From Fodinibius sp051746985 (lineage in GTDB: Bacteria > Bacteroidota > Rhodothermia > Balneolales > Balneolaceae), in NCBI GenBank assembly GCA_051746985.1, contig JBNJFP010000011.1, positions 1 through 64,000 on the forward strand: a stretch of 64,000 nt of DNA, in the 5' to 3' direction. Position numbers and translations under genes: made by a program. Positions within the stretch are counted from its first letter, which is position 1. Each line of letters opens with the position of its first letter. The notes below the pieces were generated by a model. The model was not told the origin of the DNA. It made no database searches and saw only the letters and a program-made list of their open reading frames with translations. This document shows, piece after piece, positions 53,527 to 62,608 of this stretch.

Positions 53527-54219
53527 TTATTGATGTGCGATATCAAATTGCGTCCATGGATGTTCGGTGGGAGGTGCCAGCTCAAACTGTAGCTGTTGGT
53601 TGGTTTTGGGATGCCTGAATGCCAGTTCTATGGAACGCAACGCCATCGCTCGTCCGTCGGGTTGCTCTTCACCGTATTTATAATCCCCCCAAATGGGGTA
53701 GCCTTCGTGGGCCAATTGAACCCGAATTTGATGAGGGCGTCCCGTTTGCAGGTGAATCGAAAGTAGATGGAGTCCGCCAGAATTTTGCAAGGTGGCAAAT
53801 GAAAGTATGGCCTCTTTGCCTTTTTTACGCTCTCCGGGTACCACATCTACAATGTTGGAATCCCTGTTCTTATAGAGATGGTGCGTGAGCACCCCATTCG
53901 GAGGGGGCGACCCCGAGGTAACTGCCCAATAGGTTTTCTGCATGGTGCGATCCCTTATTTGCTGTGACAGGTTATCAGCTGCATTGCGATTTTTTGCCAG
54001 TAGCATCAATCCTCCTACCGGACGATCGAGCCGATGCACCAACCCAAGGTAGGGCGTGCCATTAGCAGAACGACCCAGATATTGTTTGCATAGGGTAAGC
54101 ACATCCGCATCCCCGGTATGGTCTTTTTGAGATAACACGCCAGCAGGTTTATCGATAACCAGCAGAAAATCATCCTCATAAATAATTGCAATGTTCGGCT
54201 GGGTTTGAGTTTTTAACAT
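53527..54219 (-). CDS. RluA-family pseudouridine synthase
   Basis: A 230-residue RNA pseudouridine synthase. The catalytic motif GLVHRLDRPVGGLMLLAKN contains the essential Asp, and the later TGRPHQIRVQLAHEGYPIWGD block is typical. It lacks the S4 RNA-binding domain of RluC/RluD, so it resembles the smaller RluA/TruC types; the exact target base in rRNA or tRNA cannot be stated. It is directly followed (1 base) by a methyltransferase gene. Confidence 0.93.
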   Translation of the reverse strand: MLKTQTQPNIAIIYEDDFLLVIDKPAGVLSQKDHTGDADVLTLCKQYLGRSANGTPYLGLVHRLDRPVGGLMLLAKNRNAADNLSQQIRDRTMQKTYWAVTSGSPPPNGVLTHHLYKNRDSNIVDVVPGERKKGKEAILSFATLQNSGGLHLLSIHLQTGRPHQIRVQLAHEGYPIWGDYKYGEEQPDGRAMALRSIELAFRHPKTNQQLQFELAPPTEHPWTQFDIAHQ

Positions 54220-54374
54220 CTTATCAATTCTTTTACAGCAGGTTCAAAATCAACACCCGACAAACTACGGATTTTGAATCCACCATCGAAGAACGGCGTA
54301 GTTTTTTATTTTATCTTAGTTGTTTAAGAACAAAAGGACATCTCAACCAGAAATAATGAAATTTCAGTTTTAAT

Positions 54375-56234
54375 ATGAGCCCATCCCAAGAACCGGAAGT
54401 TGAAGTACAAGAAAAGGTGGATAACCTGCCCCTTTCTCCGGGAGTATATATGTTTAAGGATAAGAAGCAACGCCTGTTGTATATCGGTAAGGCAAAACGA
54501 TTGAGAAACAGGGTGCGCTCATATTTTCAGAACTCCAGCGATCATGATGGACGTATTCGCGTGATGGTCCGAAAGATTGAAGATCTGGAGGTGATCGTAA
54601 CAGATTCGGAGGCTGAGGCTCTCATCCTCGAAAACAATCTAATTAAGAAACACCATCCACGATATAATATTTTGTATCGGGATGATAAAAGCTATCCCTA
54701 CATTTGTGTAACCGGTGATGAGCGACCACGGGTGTATCCTACACGAACCGTCATTAATGACGGGAGCAAATACTACGGGCCGTACGATAGCGTAACGCAC
54801 ATGAAGCGCATGCTTGAAACCATCCGTAAAGCCTTTGATTTGTGTACGTGCGCCGTTTCTCGCAAGAATATTGACCGCACCAAAGGCCCTCCCAAATGGC
54901 ACTCTTGTTTTGATGATTACCTGGAAAGTTGCTCCGGCGACTGGGATTTGGAAGAATATCAGGCGACCATTAATAAAGTAGAGCGAATGCTCAATGGCCG
55001 CACCGACGCGCTTATTCGCGATTTAAAAGAGGAGATGTCGATAGCTTCGGACGCCCTGGAATTCGAGAAGGCCGCCCGAGTCCGTGATAGCCTGAAGGCG
55101 GTGCAGAAGTACAGCAAGAAAATGAAGATGGTGGCCGACAAGAAAGTGGATCGTGACTTGTTTGTTGTTAAAGTGGATGAAGAGATTAGCGAGGCCTGCG
55201 GTGTGTTATTTAAGGTTCGGGAAGGGAAATTAATCAGCAAATTTCATCGCTTTCTTAAAAATATTAAGCACCTGAAAAAAGGGGAGATGCTGCAGTCATT
55301 TATAGAAGATTATTATACGGGACAGCACGCGGGGGGTATCCCTGATGAGGTGTATGTAAGCGATGATCTGGTAAACGAGGAGCCACTGGCACAATATCTT
55401 TGGGAAGCGCGGGGCAAGAAAGTGCGAATCCATCGTCCGCAGCGGGGAGAAAAAGCCAAGATGATTCGCATGGCGCTATCCAATGCCAAGTATTTGCTGG
55501 GCGAACGTAAACTCGAAAAAGAAAAGGCGGCCCAGAAACGTATCCCGCACTCCATCAAAGAACTCAAAGAGCAGCTAAACCTGCAGCGCCTGCCACGCCG
55601 TATCGAGTGTTTCGATAATTCGAACCTGCAGGGGACTGATCCGGTAGCTTCGATGGTTTGTTTTGTAGATGCGCGTCCCAAGAAAAGTGAATACAAGCGA
55701 TTTAATATCAAAACGGTAGAAGGGCCCGACGATTTTGCATCCATGAAAGAGGTATTAAGCCGCCGGTACAAAAGAGTAATGGATGAAAAGCAGCAGATCC
55801 CAGATCTTATTGTGGTAGATGGAGGCAAGGGACAGTTAAGCAGTGCCGTTGAGGCGTTAAAAGAGATAGGATTTTACGGTGAGTGTGAGGTTATCGGACT
55901 TGCAAAACGTCTCGAAGAGGTTTTTGTGCCGGGCAAGGCCAATGCCATCATGATCCCCAAAAAATCATCGGCGCTAAAGCTTTTACAGAAGGTACGAGAT
56001 GAAGCTCATAGGTTTGCTATAAATTTTCACCGAAAAAAACGATTCGATCGCACCATTAAAACCGAGCTTACTCAAATAAGCGGCATTGGTGACAAAACGG
56101 CTCAGCAGTTACTTAAAAAGTTTGGATCGGTGCAGTCAGTTCGCGAAGCATCGCTGGAAGAATTGCAAGAGGAGGTAGGGGAAAAAACAGGACGCAAAAT
56201 ATATGCCTATTTCCATGAGACAGAAAAAGTGTAA
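54375..56234 (+). CDS. uvrC: Excinuclease ABC subunit C
   Basis: A 619-residue UvrC, which makes both incisions in nucleotide excision repair with UvrB. An N-terminal GIY-YIG domain (LPLSPGVYMFKD, LLYIGKAKRLRNRV), a UVR motif near residues 218-250 (ALEFEKAARVRD), the RNase H-like 5' nuclease domain (RIECFDNSNLQGTDPVASMV, LIVVDGGKGQLSSA), and C-terminal helix-hairpin-helix motifs (ISGIGDKTAQQLLKKFGS) are all present. Length is normal. Confidence 0.97.
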   Translation: MSPSQEPEVEVQEKVDNLPLSPGVYMFKDKKQRLLYIGKAKRLRNRVRSYFQNSSDHDGRIRVMVRKIEDLEVIVTDSEAEALILENNLIKKHHPRYNILYRDDKSYPYICVTGDERPRVYPTRTVINDGSKYYGPYDSVTHMKRMLETIRKAFDLCTCAVSRKNIDRTKGPPKWHSCFDDYLESCSGDWDLEEYQATINKVERMLNGRTDALIRDLKEEMSIASDALEFEKAARVRDSLKAVQKYSKKMKMVADKKVDRDLFVVKVDEEISEACGVLFKVREGKLISKFHRFLKNIKHLKKGEMLQSFIEDYYTGQHAGGIPDEVYVSDDLVNEEPLAQYLWEARGKKVRIHRPQRGEKAKMIRMALSNAKYLLGERKLEKEKAAQKRIPHSIKELKEQLNLQRLPRRIECFDNSNLQGTDPVASMVCFVDARPKKSEYKRFNIKTVEGPDDFASMKEVLSRRYKRVMDEKQQIPDLIVVDGGKGQLSSAVEALKEIGFYGECEVIGLAKRLEEVFVPGKANAIMIPKKSSALKLLQKVRDEAHRFAINFHRKKRFDRTIKTELTQISGIGDKTAQQLLKKFGSVQSVREASLEELQEEVGEKTGRKIYAYFHETEKV

Positions 56235-56557
56235 AAAATCGTTTCAGATTATGATTTTTCCATTTTTTTAGTTTTAATATGGCGTTCTGACATGCAATGC
56301 CTATGCGGCATAATAGTTGCAGCAAAAAGTTATGTAACATTAACATGTTATAGATCATCGGTTGGTCAATATTTACAATACTTACAGAGTAACTGACCTT
56401 AACCGATGAGGAACAAACTTTTAATAAAACTGTTAGTATGAAAAATATTTGCTACTGAACTCTTACTAACTAAATTTTTGTTCTGATTATTGGAAAAGGT
56501 CAAAAATGCAGTTTTGCATATATGACTTCTATTTCTTAAATCAGACATGAGGTAATT
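56235..56557. other. 323-base intergenic region before ECF/anti-sigma operon
   Basis: AT-rich, no coding frame recognised. It contains an inverted repeat at 56356-56408 and must hold the promoter of the sigma operon. A GAACT motif near 56457 has no convincing -10 partner. Confidence 0.6.
56356..56408. other. Inverted repeat / possible RNA hairpin
   Basis: CATCGGTT (56356-56363) pairs with AACCGATG (56401-56408), and GGTCA (56364-56368) with TGACC (56394-56398), leaving a 2-base bulge and a 25-base loop. There is no T-run, so it is not a plain terminator; a leader structure or protein-binding site is possible. Confidence 0.5.
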
Positions 56558-57205
56558 ATGAAGCTCGAACAGTCAAATCATATCAGCAAGAAATATCAGC
56601 AACTGGATGACAAGGATCTGGTTCGGTTTTACCGTCAAAACGGTGACGAGCAGGCATTCAGTGAATTAATGAATCGTCATCAGACGAAAATATATTCCTA
56701 TATCTACAGCATGGTAAAGGATGGGGGTACTGCTGATGATATCTTCCAGGAGACCTTTACGAAGGTTATTACCAAGATGGATGATACGTATAATGAACAG
56801 GGCAAATGGATTGCCTGGGTGATGCGTATTGCCCACAATGCAACAATCGATTATTTAAGAAAACAAAAACGGTTTGTGGACGTTAGTTCTAACTACGACA
56901 AGGAATCAAACACTGATTTCTATGATCGTTTGCCTGATGAAGATCTTGTCAGCGCACAGGAACAACTCGAAAAAGACGAGGAAAAGAGCAGTTTGATGCG
57001 TCATATCGACGAGCTTCCTGAGGAACAACGTCAAGTGGTAATGCTGCGACATTATTATGAAATGCCGTTTAAAGAAATTGCCGAGCTTACGAATGTTTCC
57101 ATTAATACCGCACTGGGACGTATGCGGTATGCGTTGATAAATCTTCGAAAACTTTTTGATAAAGAAAAAGAACAAGAAGAAAATAATTATGCGCAACGAG
57201 GATAA
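56558..57205 (+). CDS. ECF sigma factor (canonical, RpoE/SigW-like)
   Basis: A 215-residue ECF sigma factor. Region 2.2 has the usual acids (TADDIFQETF, Asp60-Asp61), unlike the three kinase-linked sigma factors in this window. Region 2.3-2.4 reads WIAWVMRIAHNATIDYLRKQKR, and region 4 has LPEEQRQVVMLRHYYEMPFKEIAELTNVS. It is followed by, and overlaps by 17 bases, a membrane anti-sigma-like gene, so activity is probably controlled by sequestration at the membrane. Confidence 0.93.
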   Translation: MKLEQSNHISKKYQQLDDKDLVRFYRQNGDEQAFSELMNRHQTKIYSYIYSMVKDGGTADDIFQETFTKVITKMDDTYNEQGKWIAWVMRIAHNATIDYLRKQKRFVDVSSNYDKESNTDFYDRLPDEDLVSAQEQLEKDEEKSSLMRHIDELPEEQRQVVMLRHYYEMPFKEIAELTNVSINTALGRMRYALINLRKLFDKEKEQEENNYAQRG

Positions 57206-57893
57206 TAATGATTGTATTCGGTATCTGATGAAGGAGATGGATCCTTCTGAGGAACTATTGATGGAACGTGCCATGATGGAGGATGAAGATCTGCTGATTG
57301 AAGTAGAGAGTATGAGGCAGACCTTCAATAAACTCGATCAAATGCCAGAGGTTGAACCTCCCAAGCATGTTCAGGAATCGATAATGCAGAAGGCGGCCGA
57401 GCAAGCCAAGAAAAACCGCGAAAAGAATGCTACGTTTAAACCTGCTTTAAAATATGCGGTAGCCGCAACTTTGGCACTTACCGTTTCAGCAGGGGGGGCA
57501 TGGCTGTTTTTAGATACTGATGTTAATCAGCCTGCTCAGCAGCAGGCCGAGGCTTCCGTTACAGCATCGGCGCCTACCAATGCAAATTCAGCTTCGGTCG
57601 CTTCATCACAAGGCATAAACCAGGTAAGTACTGGTAACAGTGGAGCTCCCTTAACACGCTTTGCTGGTAGTAACTTACAAGAAGCACCTTCGATACCCAC
57701 TTTTAATTCTGGCGATGTAGATCCCTGGATTGATCGGGAAGATATCCTGCATTTCGAGGATCAATTCTCCGAACAAAAAGAGCAGTTCCAGGAGTTTGTT
57801 CAACAGTCAAAGGAGAAGCTCCAGCTAATTGAATCTTCTACTATTACCGATCAGCAGATAAAACCGTTGCAATTAACAGGGTCTGGTAATTAA
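57189..57893 (+). CDS. Putative anti-sigma factor
   Basis: A 234-residue single-pass membrane protein. The N-terminal acidic cytoplasmic part (YLMKEMDPSEELLMERAMMEDEDLL) is typical of Bacteroidota anti-sigma proteins without a zinc site. A membrane helix lies at about 93-112 (YAVAATLALTVSAGGAWLFL), and a periplasmic tail rich in Gln/Ala/Ser follows. ATG 57189 was chosen; it overlaps the sigma gene by 17 bases, so translation is coupled. The partner is the ECF factor directly upstream. Confidence 0.82.
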   Translation: MRNEDNNDCIRYLMKEMDPSEELLMERAMMEDEDLLIEVESMRQTFNKLDQMPEVEPPKHVQESIMQKAAEQAKKNREKNATFKPALKYAVAATLALTVSAGGAWLFLDTDVNQPAQQQAEASVTASAPTNANSASVASSQGINQVSTGNSGAPLTRFAGSNLQEAPSIPTFNSGDVDPWIDREDILHFEDQFSEQKEQFQEFVQQSKEKLQLIESSTITDQQIKPLQLTGSGN

Positions 57894-57961
57894 TTATTGG
57901 CTTTGGAGTTGTAAAGCTTCTATACTTCTTTATCCGAATTAATTGCAAGGAAGGATAAAGA

Positions 57962-58705
57962 ATGATTACCCATACCGAAGCCATTATATTTAAATCGGTT
58001 GATTACCAGGAATCCAGTAAAATAGTTACTGCCTTTACCCGAGAACACGGTAAAATAGCACTCTTGGTCAGAGGAGTAAAAAAGCCCAAAAGTAAATTTT
58101 CGGGACTTATAGAAACGGGTAATATTCTGGATGTAGTCTATTACCACAAATCTTCCCGTTCTGTTCAAATCCTTTCTGAAGCAAGTTACTCTGAAAAAAA
58201 CAAAAACCTGCGGTCTGACTTTCACAAGATGGCTACGATGACCTCAGCCATTGAATTAATTGGTCAACTGCTGCATGAGAATGAAATAAATAAGCCGCTC
58301 TTCGCATTTACAAAGAACTTCTTGTGTTGGCTTGACACCTCCCATGCCCATCCCCCTAATATTTTTCCATATCTTCAAATTCGTTTGGCAGAGCTTACTG
58401 GTATCGGATTACAACTGGATACAAATAATTTCGATATTGAAACGAACTTTTTAAATATTGAATCCGGTTTAATTACTACCGAAAGTATTTCCTCGCATTC
58501 GCATAAGCTAACGAAAAATCAGCTGCAGTACGTGCGAACGGCCGTAACCGCACGAAGCTCTAAATTATTTGATATATCATTTCAAACGGGGGAACTTAAA
58601 TCACTAATTGATATTTTAGACAGATACTTGAAATACCATGTGGAGGGATTAAAAGCACGGAAATCAGATGCTATCTTTGAACAAATTCTGCAGGAGTCAA
58701 CATGA
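57962..58705 (+). CDS. recO: DNA repair protein RecO
   Basis: A 247-residue RecO, which helps load RecA on SSB-coated DNA in the RecFOR route. The N-terminal OB-fold begins TEAIIFKSVDYQESSKIVTAFTREHG, followed by ALLVRGVKKPKSKFSG. The helical C-terminal part lacks the four-cysteine zinc site of some homologues. The stop overlaps the start of the protease gene by 4 bases (ATGA). Confidence 0.93.
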   Translation: MITHTEAIIFKSVDYQESSKIVTAFTREHGKIALLVRGVKKPKSKFSGLIETGNILDVVYYHKSSRSVQILSEASYSEKNKNLRSDFHKMATMTSAIELIGQLLHENEINKPLFAFTKNFLCWLDTSHAHPPNIFPYLQIRLAELTGIGLQLDTNNFDIETNFLNIESGLITTESISSHSHKLTKNQLQYVRTAVTARSSKLFDISFQTGELKSLIDILDRYLKYHVEGLKARKSDAIFEQILQEST

Positions 58706-60246
58706 ACAGTCAAAATCGATATTTATCAGCCATTCTATTAGTGCTCATTGGGGTTATTGTGGGTACAATAATGGCTTTTTATCATTTCGAAAACAGGGTT
58801 GATGACCGTGCTGATGTAGAAATTACGGAAGTAAAACACAGTGCACAGCCACTTTTTACGGATGAACAGCTCGAGAAGCTGGATGATCGATTTCTATTCA
58901 AGCAGGTCGCAGAACGGGTTACGCCAATGGTGGCTTATATTGAGACGACTGTTCCTTTCTCAAAAAGAGATATGCCGAATGATGAGTATCACGACGATGA
59001 CGGATTTTGGGGGGAGATGCTTCCCAAAAAAGCGCGTACGGTGGGATCGGGTATTATAATCAGCAGCGATGGTTATATCTTAACCAATAACCACGTGGTT
59101 GATGGTGCCGTAAATGATGAAATTGAAGTAGTATTGAACGACAAGCGTACCTTTGACGGACGAATTGTTGGGCAGGACCCCACTACCGATTTAGCCGTAC
59201 TTAAAATTGATGCCCTTAACCTACCATCTATTACTATTGGTAATTCCGATGAACTGGGTGTTGGAGAATGGGTACTTGCTGTTGGTAATCCATTCCGGCT
59301 GCGATCGACGGTCACAGCTGGAATTGTAAGTGCTCTTAGTCGTGATGTGCAAATCATAAATGATCAGATGCGCGTGGAGAGCTTTATCCAAACGGATGCC
59401 GCCATCAACAAAGGGAACAGTGGAGGCGCATTGGTCAACACCAGCGGAGAGCTTGTCGGAGTTAATACTGCTATCGCTTCTCAAAGTGGTAGCTACCAGG
59501 GGTATGGTTTTGCAGTTCCATCTAATCTGGCATCTAAAGTAGCAGAAGATATCATCGAGTATGGACATGTTAGACGCGCATTATTAGGGGTTTCGATTGC
59601 AAGTGTCGATGCGGGAATTGCTGACTACCTTGGGATGGATCGTATTGAGGGAGTGCAGATTACCGGAATCTCTCCCGATGGCGCAGCAGAAAAGCATAAC
59701 TTGAAAAGAGATGATGTTATTTTAACCGTTAATGGACAAACGGTAAATGAATCGAATCAGCTACAGCAAAAGATTGCGGTTTTAAATCCCGGTGATACCG
59801 TAGAGCTTACTATTTGGCGCGACGGCAAAACGATACAAAAGGAAATCGTTTTAGGTGTTCACGAACAAGAGAAACAAGATTTATCTTATGAAGATGAGCC
59901 TGAAATAAAGGAGCTTGAAAATGAGTCGCCCAATAATTCCGAATCGGGCCGATCTTTTAATGAAGTTGAATTTGCTGAATTTGATTTGGGATTTCGCCTT
60001 ATGGCAATTTTACGATCAGAAGAACCTATAAAACACGAATTTGTAATTTCGGATATTGTCGAGGGATCCAGGGCGGATAAAATGGGCTTGCGGGTCGGTC
60101 AAAAAATCATAGGAGTGAATGGTCAAAAAGTTGAAGATCTGGAATCTTTAAAGCATTTTATAGCGCAAAAAATTGACCCTTCATCCCCCTTGGCTTTTGA
60201 GATTGAAACCCGAGAGGGCACAGTTAAAACATTAAAATCTGAATAG
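58702..60246 (+). CDS. DegP/HtrA-type serine protease with two PDZ domains
   Basis: A 514-residue periplasmic protease/chaperone with an N-terminal membrane anchor (about 9-27). The catalytic triad is complete: His131 (TNNHVVDG), Asp163 (TTDLAVLKI), Ser240 (GNSGGAL). PDZ1 covers about 290-395 (GISPDGAAEKHNLKRDDVIL), an acidic linker follows, and PDZ2 covers about 425-510 (GSRADKMGLRVGQKIIGVNG). It is typical of envelope quality control. Location after a sigma/anti-sigma pair and recO may indicate stress-linked control, not shown. Confidence 0.95.
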   Translation: MNSQNRYLSAILLVLIGVIVGTIMAFYHFENRVDDRADVEITEVKHSAQPLFTDEQLEKLDDRFLFKQVAERVTPMVAYIETTVPFSKRDMPNDEYHDDDGFWGEMLPKKARTVGSGIIISSDGYILTNNHVVDGAVNDEIEVVLNDKRTFDGRIVGQDPTTDLAVLKIDALNLPSITIGNSDELGVGEWVLAVGNPFRLRSTVTAGIVSALSRDVQIINDQMRVESFIQTDAAINKGNSGGALVNTSGELVGVNTAIASQSGSYQGYGFAVPSNLASKVAEDIIEYGHVRRALLGVSIASVDAGIADYLGMDRIEGVQITGISPDGAAEKHNLKRDDVILTVNGQTVNESNQLQQKIAVLNPGDTVELTIWRDGKTIQKEIVLGVHEQEKQDLSYEDEPEIKELENESPNNSESGRSFNEVEFAEFDLGFRLMAILRSEEPIKHEFVISDIVEGSRADKMGLRVGQKIIGVNGQKVEDLESLKHFIAQKIDPSSPLAFEIETREGTVKTLKSE

Positions 60247-60260
60247 TTAAATATTTATCG

Positions 60261-60812
60261 ATGCGCCAGACAATTATTTTAATCACACTTTTTGCATTTA
60301 CAGCACTATTAGTTTCGTGTTCCGGTACAGCTGAAGTTGCTGATGATCAGCAAGATACCGAAGTCGAAGAAAAATCTGCCTACCCATCATGGTATCCCCA
60401 ACAGGAATTTATTTCCGAGGAAACCCAATTGCTGGCCTATGCTGCAGCCATCGATGCTGATTCTACCTCTGCTATTGAAAAGGCTAAAGGCTGGGCCAAG
60501 GAGGGATTAAAATCTTCAATTTCTGATAAACTTGAGGAATTACGATCGGAAGCCGCTTCTGAAAATAGTGGTTCGGGCTTGGATGAAGCGAAATTTTTAA
60601 TGGCGCTTCGTAAAGCTCCCAGGGCGGCAGATGACCTCATAGAAATTGAAAAAACGGAAGTTATGGACGTGGAAAATTATGAAAGTGTCCGTGGATTTGT
60701 AGAAATAAGTGTTCCAAAAGATCAATTAATTGAACGTATTGGTAAACGTTTAGGAGGATATGAACAACCTTGGAATGCGATGAAGGAATCCGAAGCCTTT
60801 GATGATTTCTAA
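60261..60812 (+). CDS. LPP20-like lipoprotein
   Basis: A 183-residue lipoprotein, lipobox LVSC. After an acidic linker comes PSWYPQ and an alpha/beta domain resembling LPP20-type lipoproteins (YAAAIDADSTSAIEKAKGWAKEGL, then VRGFVEISVPKDQLIERIGKRL). Such proteins are outer-membrane associated with unclear function. It lies 14 bases after the DegP-like gene, so probably same transcript, and ends before a strong hairpin. Confidence 0.75.
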   Translation: MRQTIILITLFAFTALLVSCSGTAEVADDQQDTEVEEKSAYPSWYPQQEFISEETQLLAYAAAIDADSTSAIEKAKGWAKEGLKSSISDKLEELRSEAASENSGSGLDEAKFLMALRKAPRAADDLIEIEKTEVMDVENYESVRGFVEISVPKDQLIERIGKRLGGYEQPWNAMKESEAFDDF

Positions 60813-60838
60813 GTAATTAGAGTAATAACATCATAAAG

Positions 60839-60873
60839 AAAGCCCGCAAGGTTTTACGCTTTGCGGGCTTTTC
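60839..60873. terminator. Bidirectional terminator between lipoprotein and icd
   Basis: AGCCCGCAA (60841-60849) pairs with TTGCGGGCT (60861-60869) around an 11-base loop. TTTT follows on the plus strand and TTTCTTTA on the minus strand. It serves the convergent genes on both sides. Confidence 0.92.
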
Positions 60874-60898
60874 TATTGAATGGGTATTAGAGTTGAAA

Positions 60899-62146
60899 TT
60901 ACATGTTGGCAATAATTTCATCTCCAAATTCAGAACATTTAAGTAGTGTGGCATCATCCATCAATCGTTCGAAATCGTATGTCACACGCTTGCTCGTAAT
61001 TGCGGCTTCAAGGCCTTTCTCAATTAAGTCTGCAGCTTCACCCCAGCCCAGATAGTTAAGCATGATAACGCCTGACAGAATTAGCGAGCCGGGATTTACT
61101 TTATCTTGTCCGGTGTATTTTGGAGCTGTACCATGAGTAGCCTCGAAAACGGCCAATCCAGTGTTATAATTGATGTTAGCGCCGGGGGCAATTCCGATCC
61201 CGCCCACACAGGCAGCAAGAGCATCAGAAACGTAATCACCATTGAGGTTCATCGTAGCAATAACGTCGTATTCAGCTGGACGAGTTAAAATTTGCTGCAA
61301 AAAGGCATCGGCAATAGCATCCTTAATAACAATACCGTTAGGTAGCTTGCACCAAGGACCTTCGCCAATAACTTCGGCATCGTATTCTTCACGGGCCACT
61401 TCGTATCCCCAATCCTTGAAGCTTCCCTCGGTAAATTTCATGATATTTCCCTTGTGAACGAGTGTAACACTGTCTCGTCCCTCTTCAATGGCATAGTCGA
61501 TAGCAGAACGAACCAGTCGTTTGGTTCCTTCCTCAGAAATCGGTTTAATGCCGAGAGAAGTAGTATCAGGGAAACGAATTTGATCAACACCCATTTCATT
61601 GATCAAAAAGTCTTTCAATTTTTTGTTTTCAGGGGTGCCGGTCTGATATTCGATGCCGGCATAAATATCCTCTGTATTTTCACGGAAAATAACCATATCG
61701 GTTTTTTCGGGATGCTTGACCGGGCTCGGCGTTCCCTGGTAATATTTAACAGGTCGCACGCAGGCAAACAGGTCTTTTGCTTGACGAATGGCCACATTTA
61801 ACGATCGAATACCTCCGCCAACGGGGGTTGTTAATGGACCCTTAATAGCTACTTTATAATCTTCAATAGCGTTAAGGGTATCTTCTGGCAGCCATTGATC
61901 ATCGCCATAGAAATCTACCGCCTTTTCTCCGGCATAAATTTCAAACCATTCAATCTTTTTTTTGCCATCATAGGCTTTTTCAACAGCACTATCTAAGACC
62001 TTTCGCATAGTTGGCGTAATATCAATACCGATACCATCACCCTCTATAAAAGGAATGATCGGATTATCACCAACAACCAACGATCCATCGGCTTCTACTT
62101 TGATCTTGGTACCACTTTCGGGGGGTGTGATTTTGTCGTAACTCAT
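60899..62146 (-). CDS. icd: Isocitrate dehydrogenase (NADP)
   Basis: A 415-residue Icd oxidising isocitrate to 2-oxoglutarate in the TCA cycle. Motifs: IPFIEGDGIGIDIT, TTPVGGGIRSLNVAIRQ with the Ser that AceK phosphorylates in E. coli, FRENTEDIYAGIE, and THGTAPKYTGQDKVNPGS. It matches the E. coli-type homodimeric NADP form in length. Met at 62146 was chosen because the longer frame adds 39 residues with no family match. Confidence 0.97.
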   Translation of the reverse strand: MSYDKITPPESGTKIKVEADGSLVVGDNPIIPFIEGDGIGIDITPTMRKVLDSAVEKAYDGKKKIEWFEIYAGEKAVDFYGDDQWLPEDTLNAIEDYKVAIKGPLTTPVGGGIRSLNVAIRQAKDLFACVRPVKYYQGTPSPVKHPEKTDMVIFRENTEDIYAGIEYQTGTPENKKLKDFLINEMGVDQIRFPDTTSLGIKPISEEGTKRLVRSAIDYAIEEGRDSVTLVHKGNIMKFTEGSFKDWGYEVAREEYDAEVIGEGPWCKLPNGIVIKDAIADAFLQQILTRPAEYDVIATMNLNGDYVSDALAACVGGIGIAPGANINYNTGLAVFEATHGTAPKYTGQDKVNPGSLILSGVIMLNYLGWGEAADLIEKGLEAAITSKRVTYDFERLMDDATLLKCSEFGDEIIANM

Positions 62147-62300
62147 GAATATGTAAGGAATAATGTTCGGATTAAATTTCGATATAAGTATAGTAAAAAA
62201 AATCCCCATCTGCAGGCTGCCAAGCCTCTTCGATTGGCAATAAATATTGAATGAAATTCTCATTATATTATGTTGTATTGTTAGAATCTCAGTTAAGTAA

Positions 62301-62513
62301 ATGGATGCTGCTATGATTAGAGGAATGTTTGGCTACCGACCCAAGAATAAAAAGTTCAACTACCAGTATCGGTATTACAATCCCGACAAAGAAATGAGTC
62401 GTCGTGAACGTATCCAGATCCGTCGTACCAGAAAGAAATATCATCAGGGACGTTCTGTGATGCTCTATGCGTTAGGGCTTTGTTTGGTCATTTATATTAT
62501 GTATTTGTTGTAG
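62301..62513 (+). CDS. Small hypothetical membrane protein
   Basis: A 70-residue basic protein that I cannot name. It starts MFGYRPKNKKFNYQYRYYNP, continues with an Arg/Lys-rich middle, and ends in one membrane helix (about 52-69). Similar short basic proteins with a YRPKxxKFNYxxRYYxP beginning seem to recur next to mutL in related bacteria, from memory. The start could also be Met5 at 62313. It lies 95 bases before mutL. Confidence 0.65.
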   Translation: MDAAMIRGMFGYRPKNKKFNYQYRYYNPDKEMSRRERIQIRRTRKKYHQGRSVMLYALGLCLVIYIMYLL

Positions 62514-62608
62514 ATTTTACTCTTCAATAGCCAAATTAATCTTACATCCAGAGTGAGATTTTTGTATCATCCCGCCAATCCAAAAAAACAAAAAAGAAAC
62601 GCAGGCAT

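Noticed and set aside
62147..62263. N-terminal extension of icd
   Set aside because: 39 residues with no match to the family; the conserved protein begins at Met 62146.
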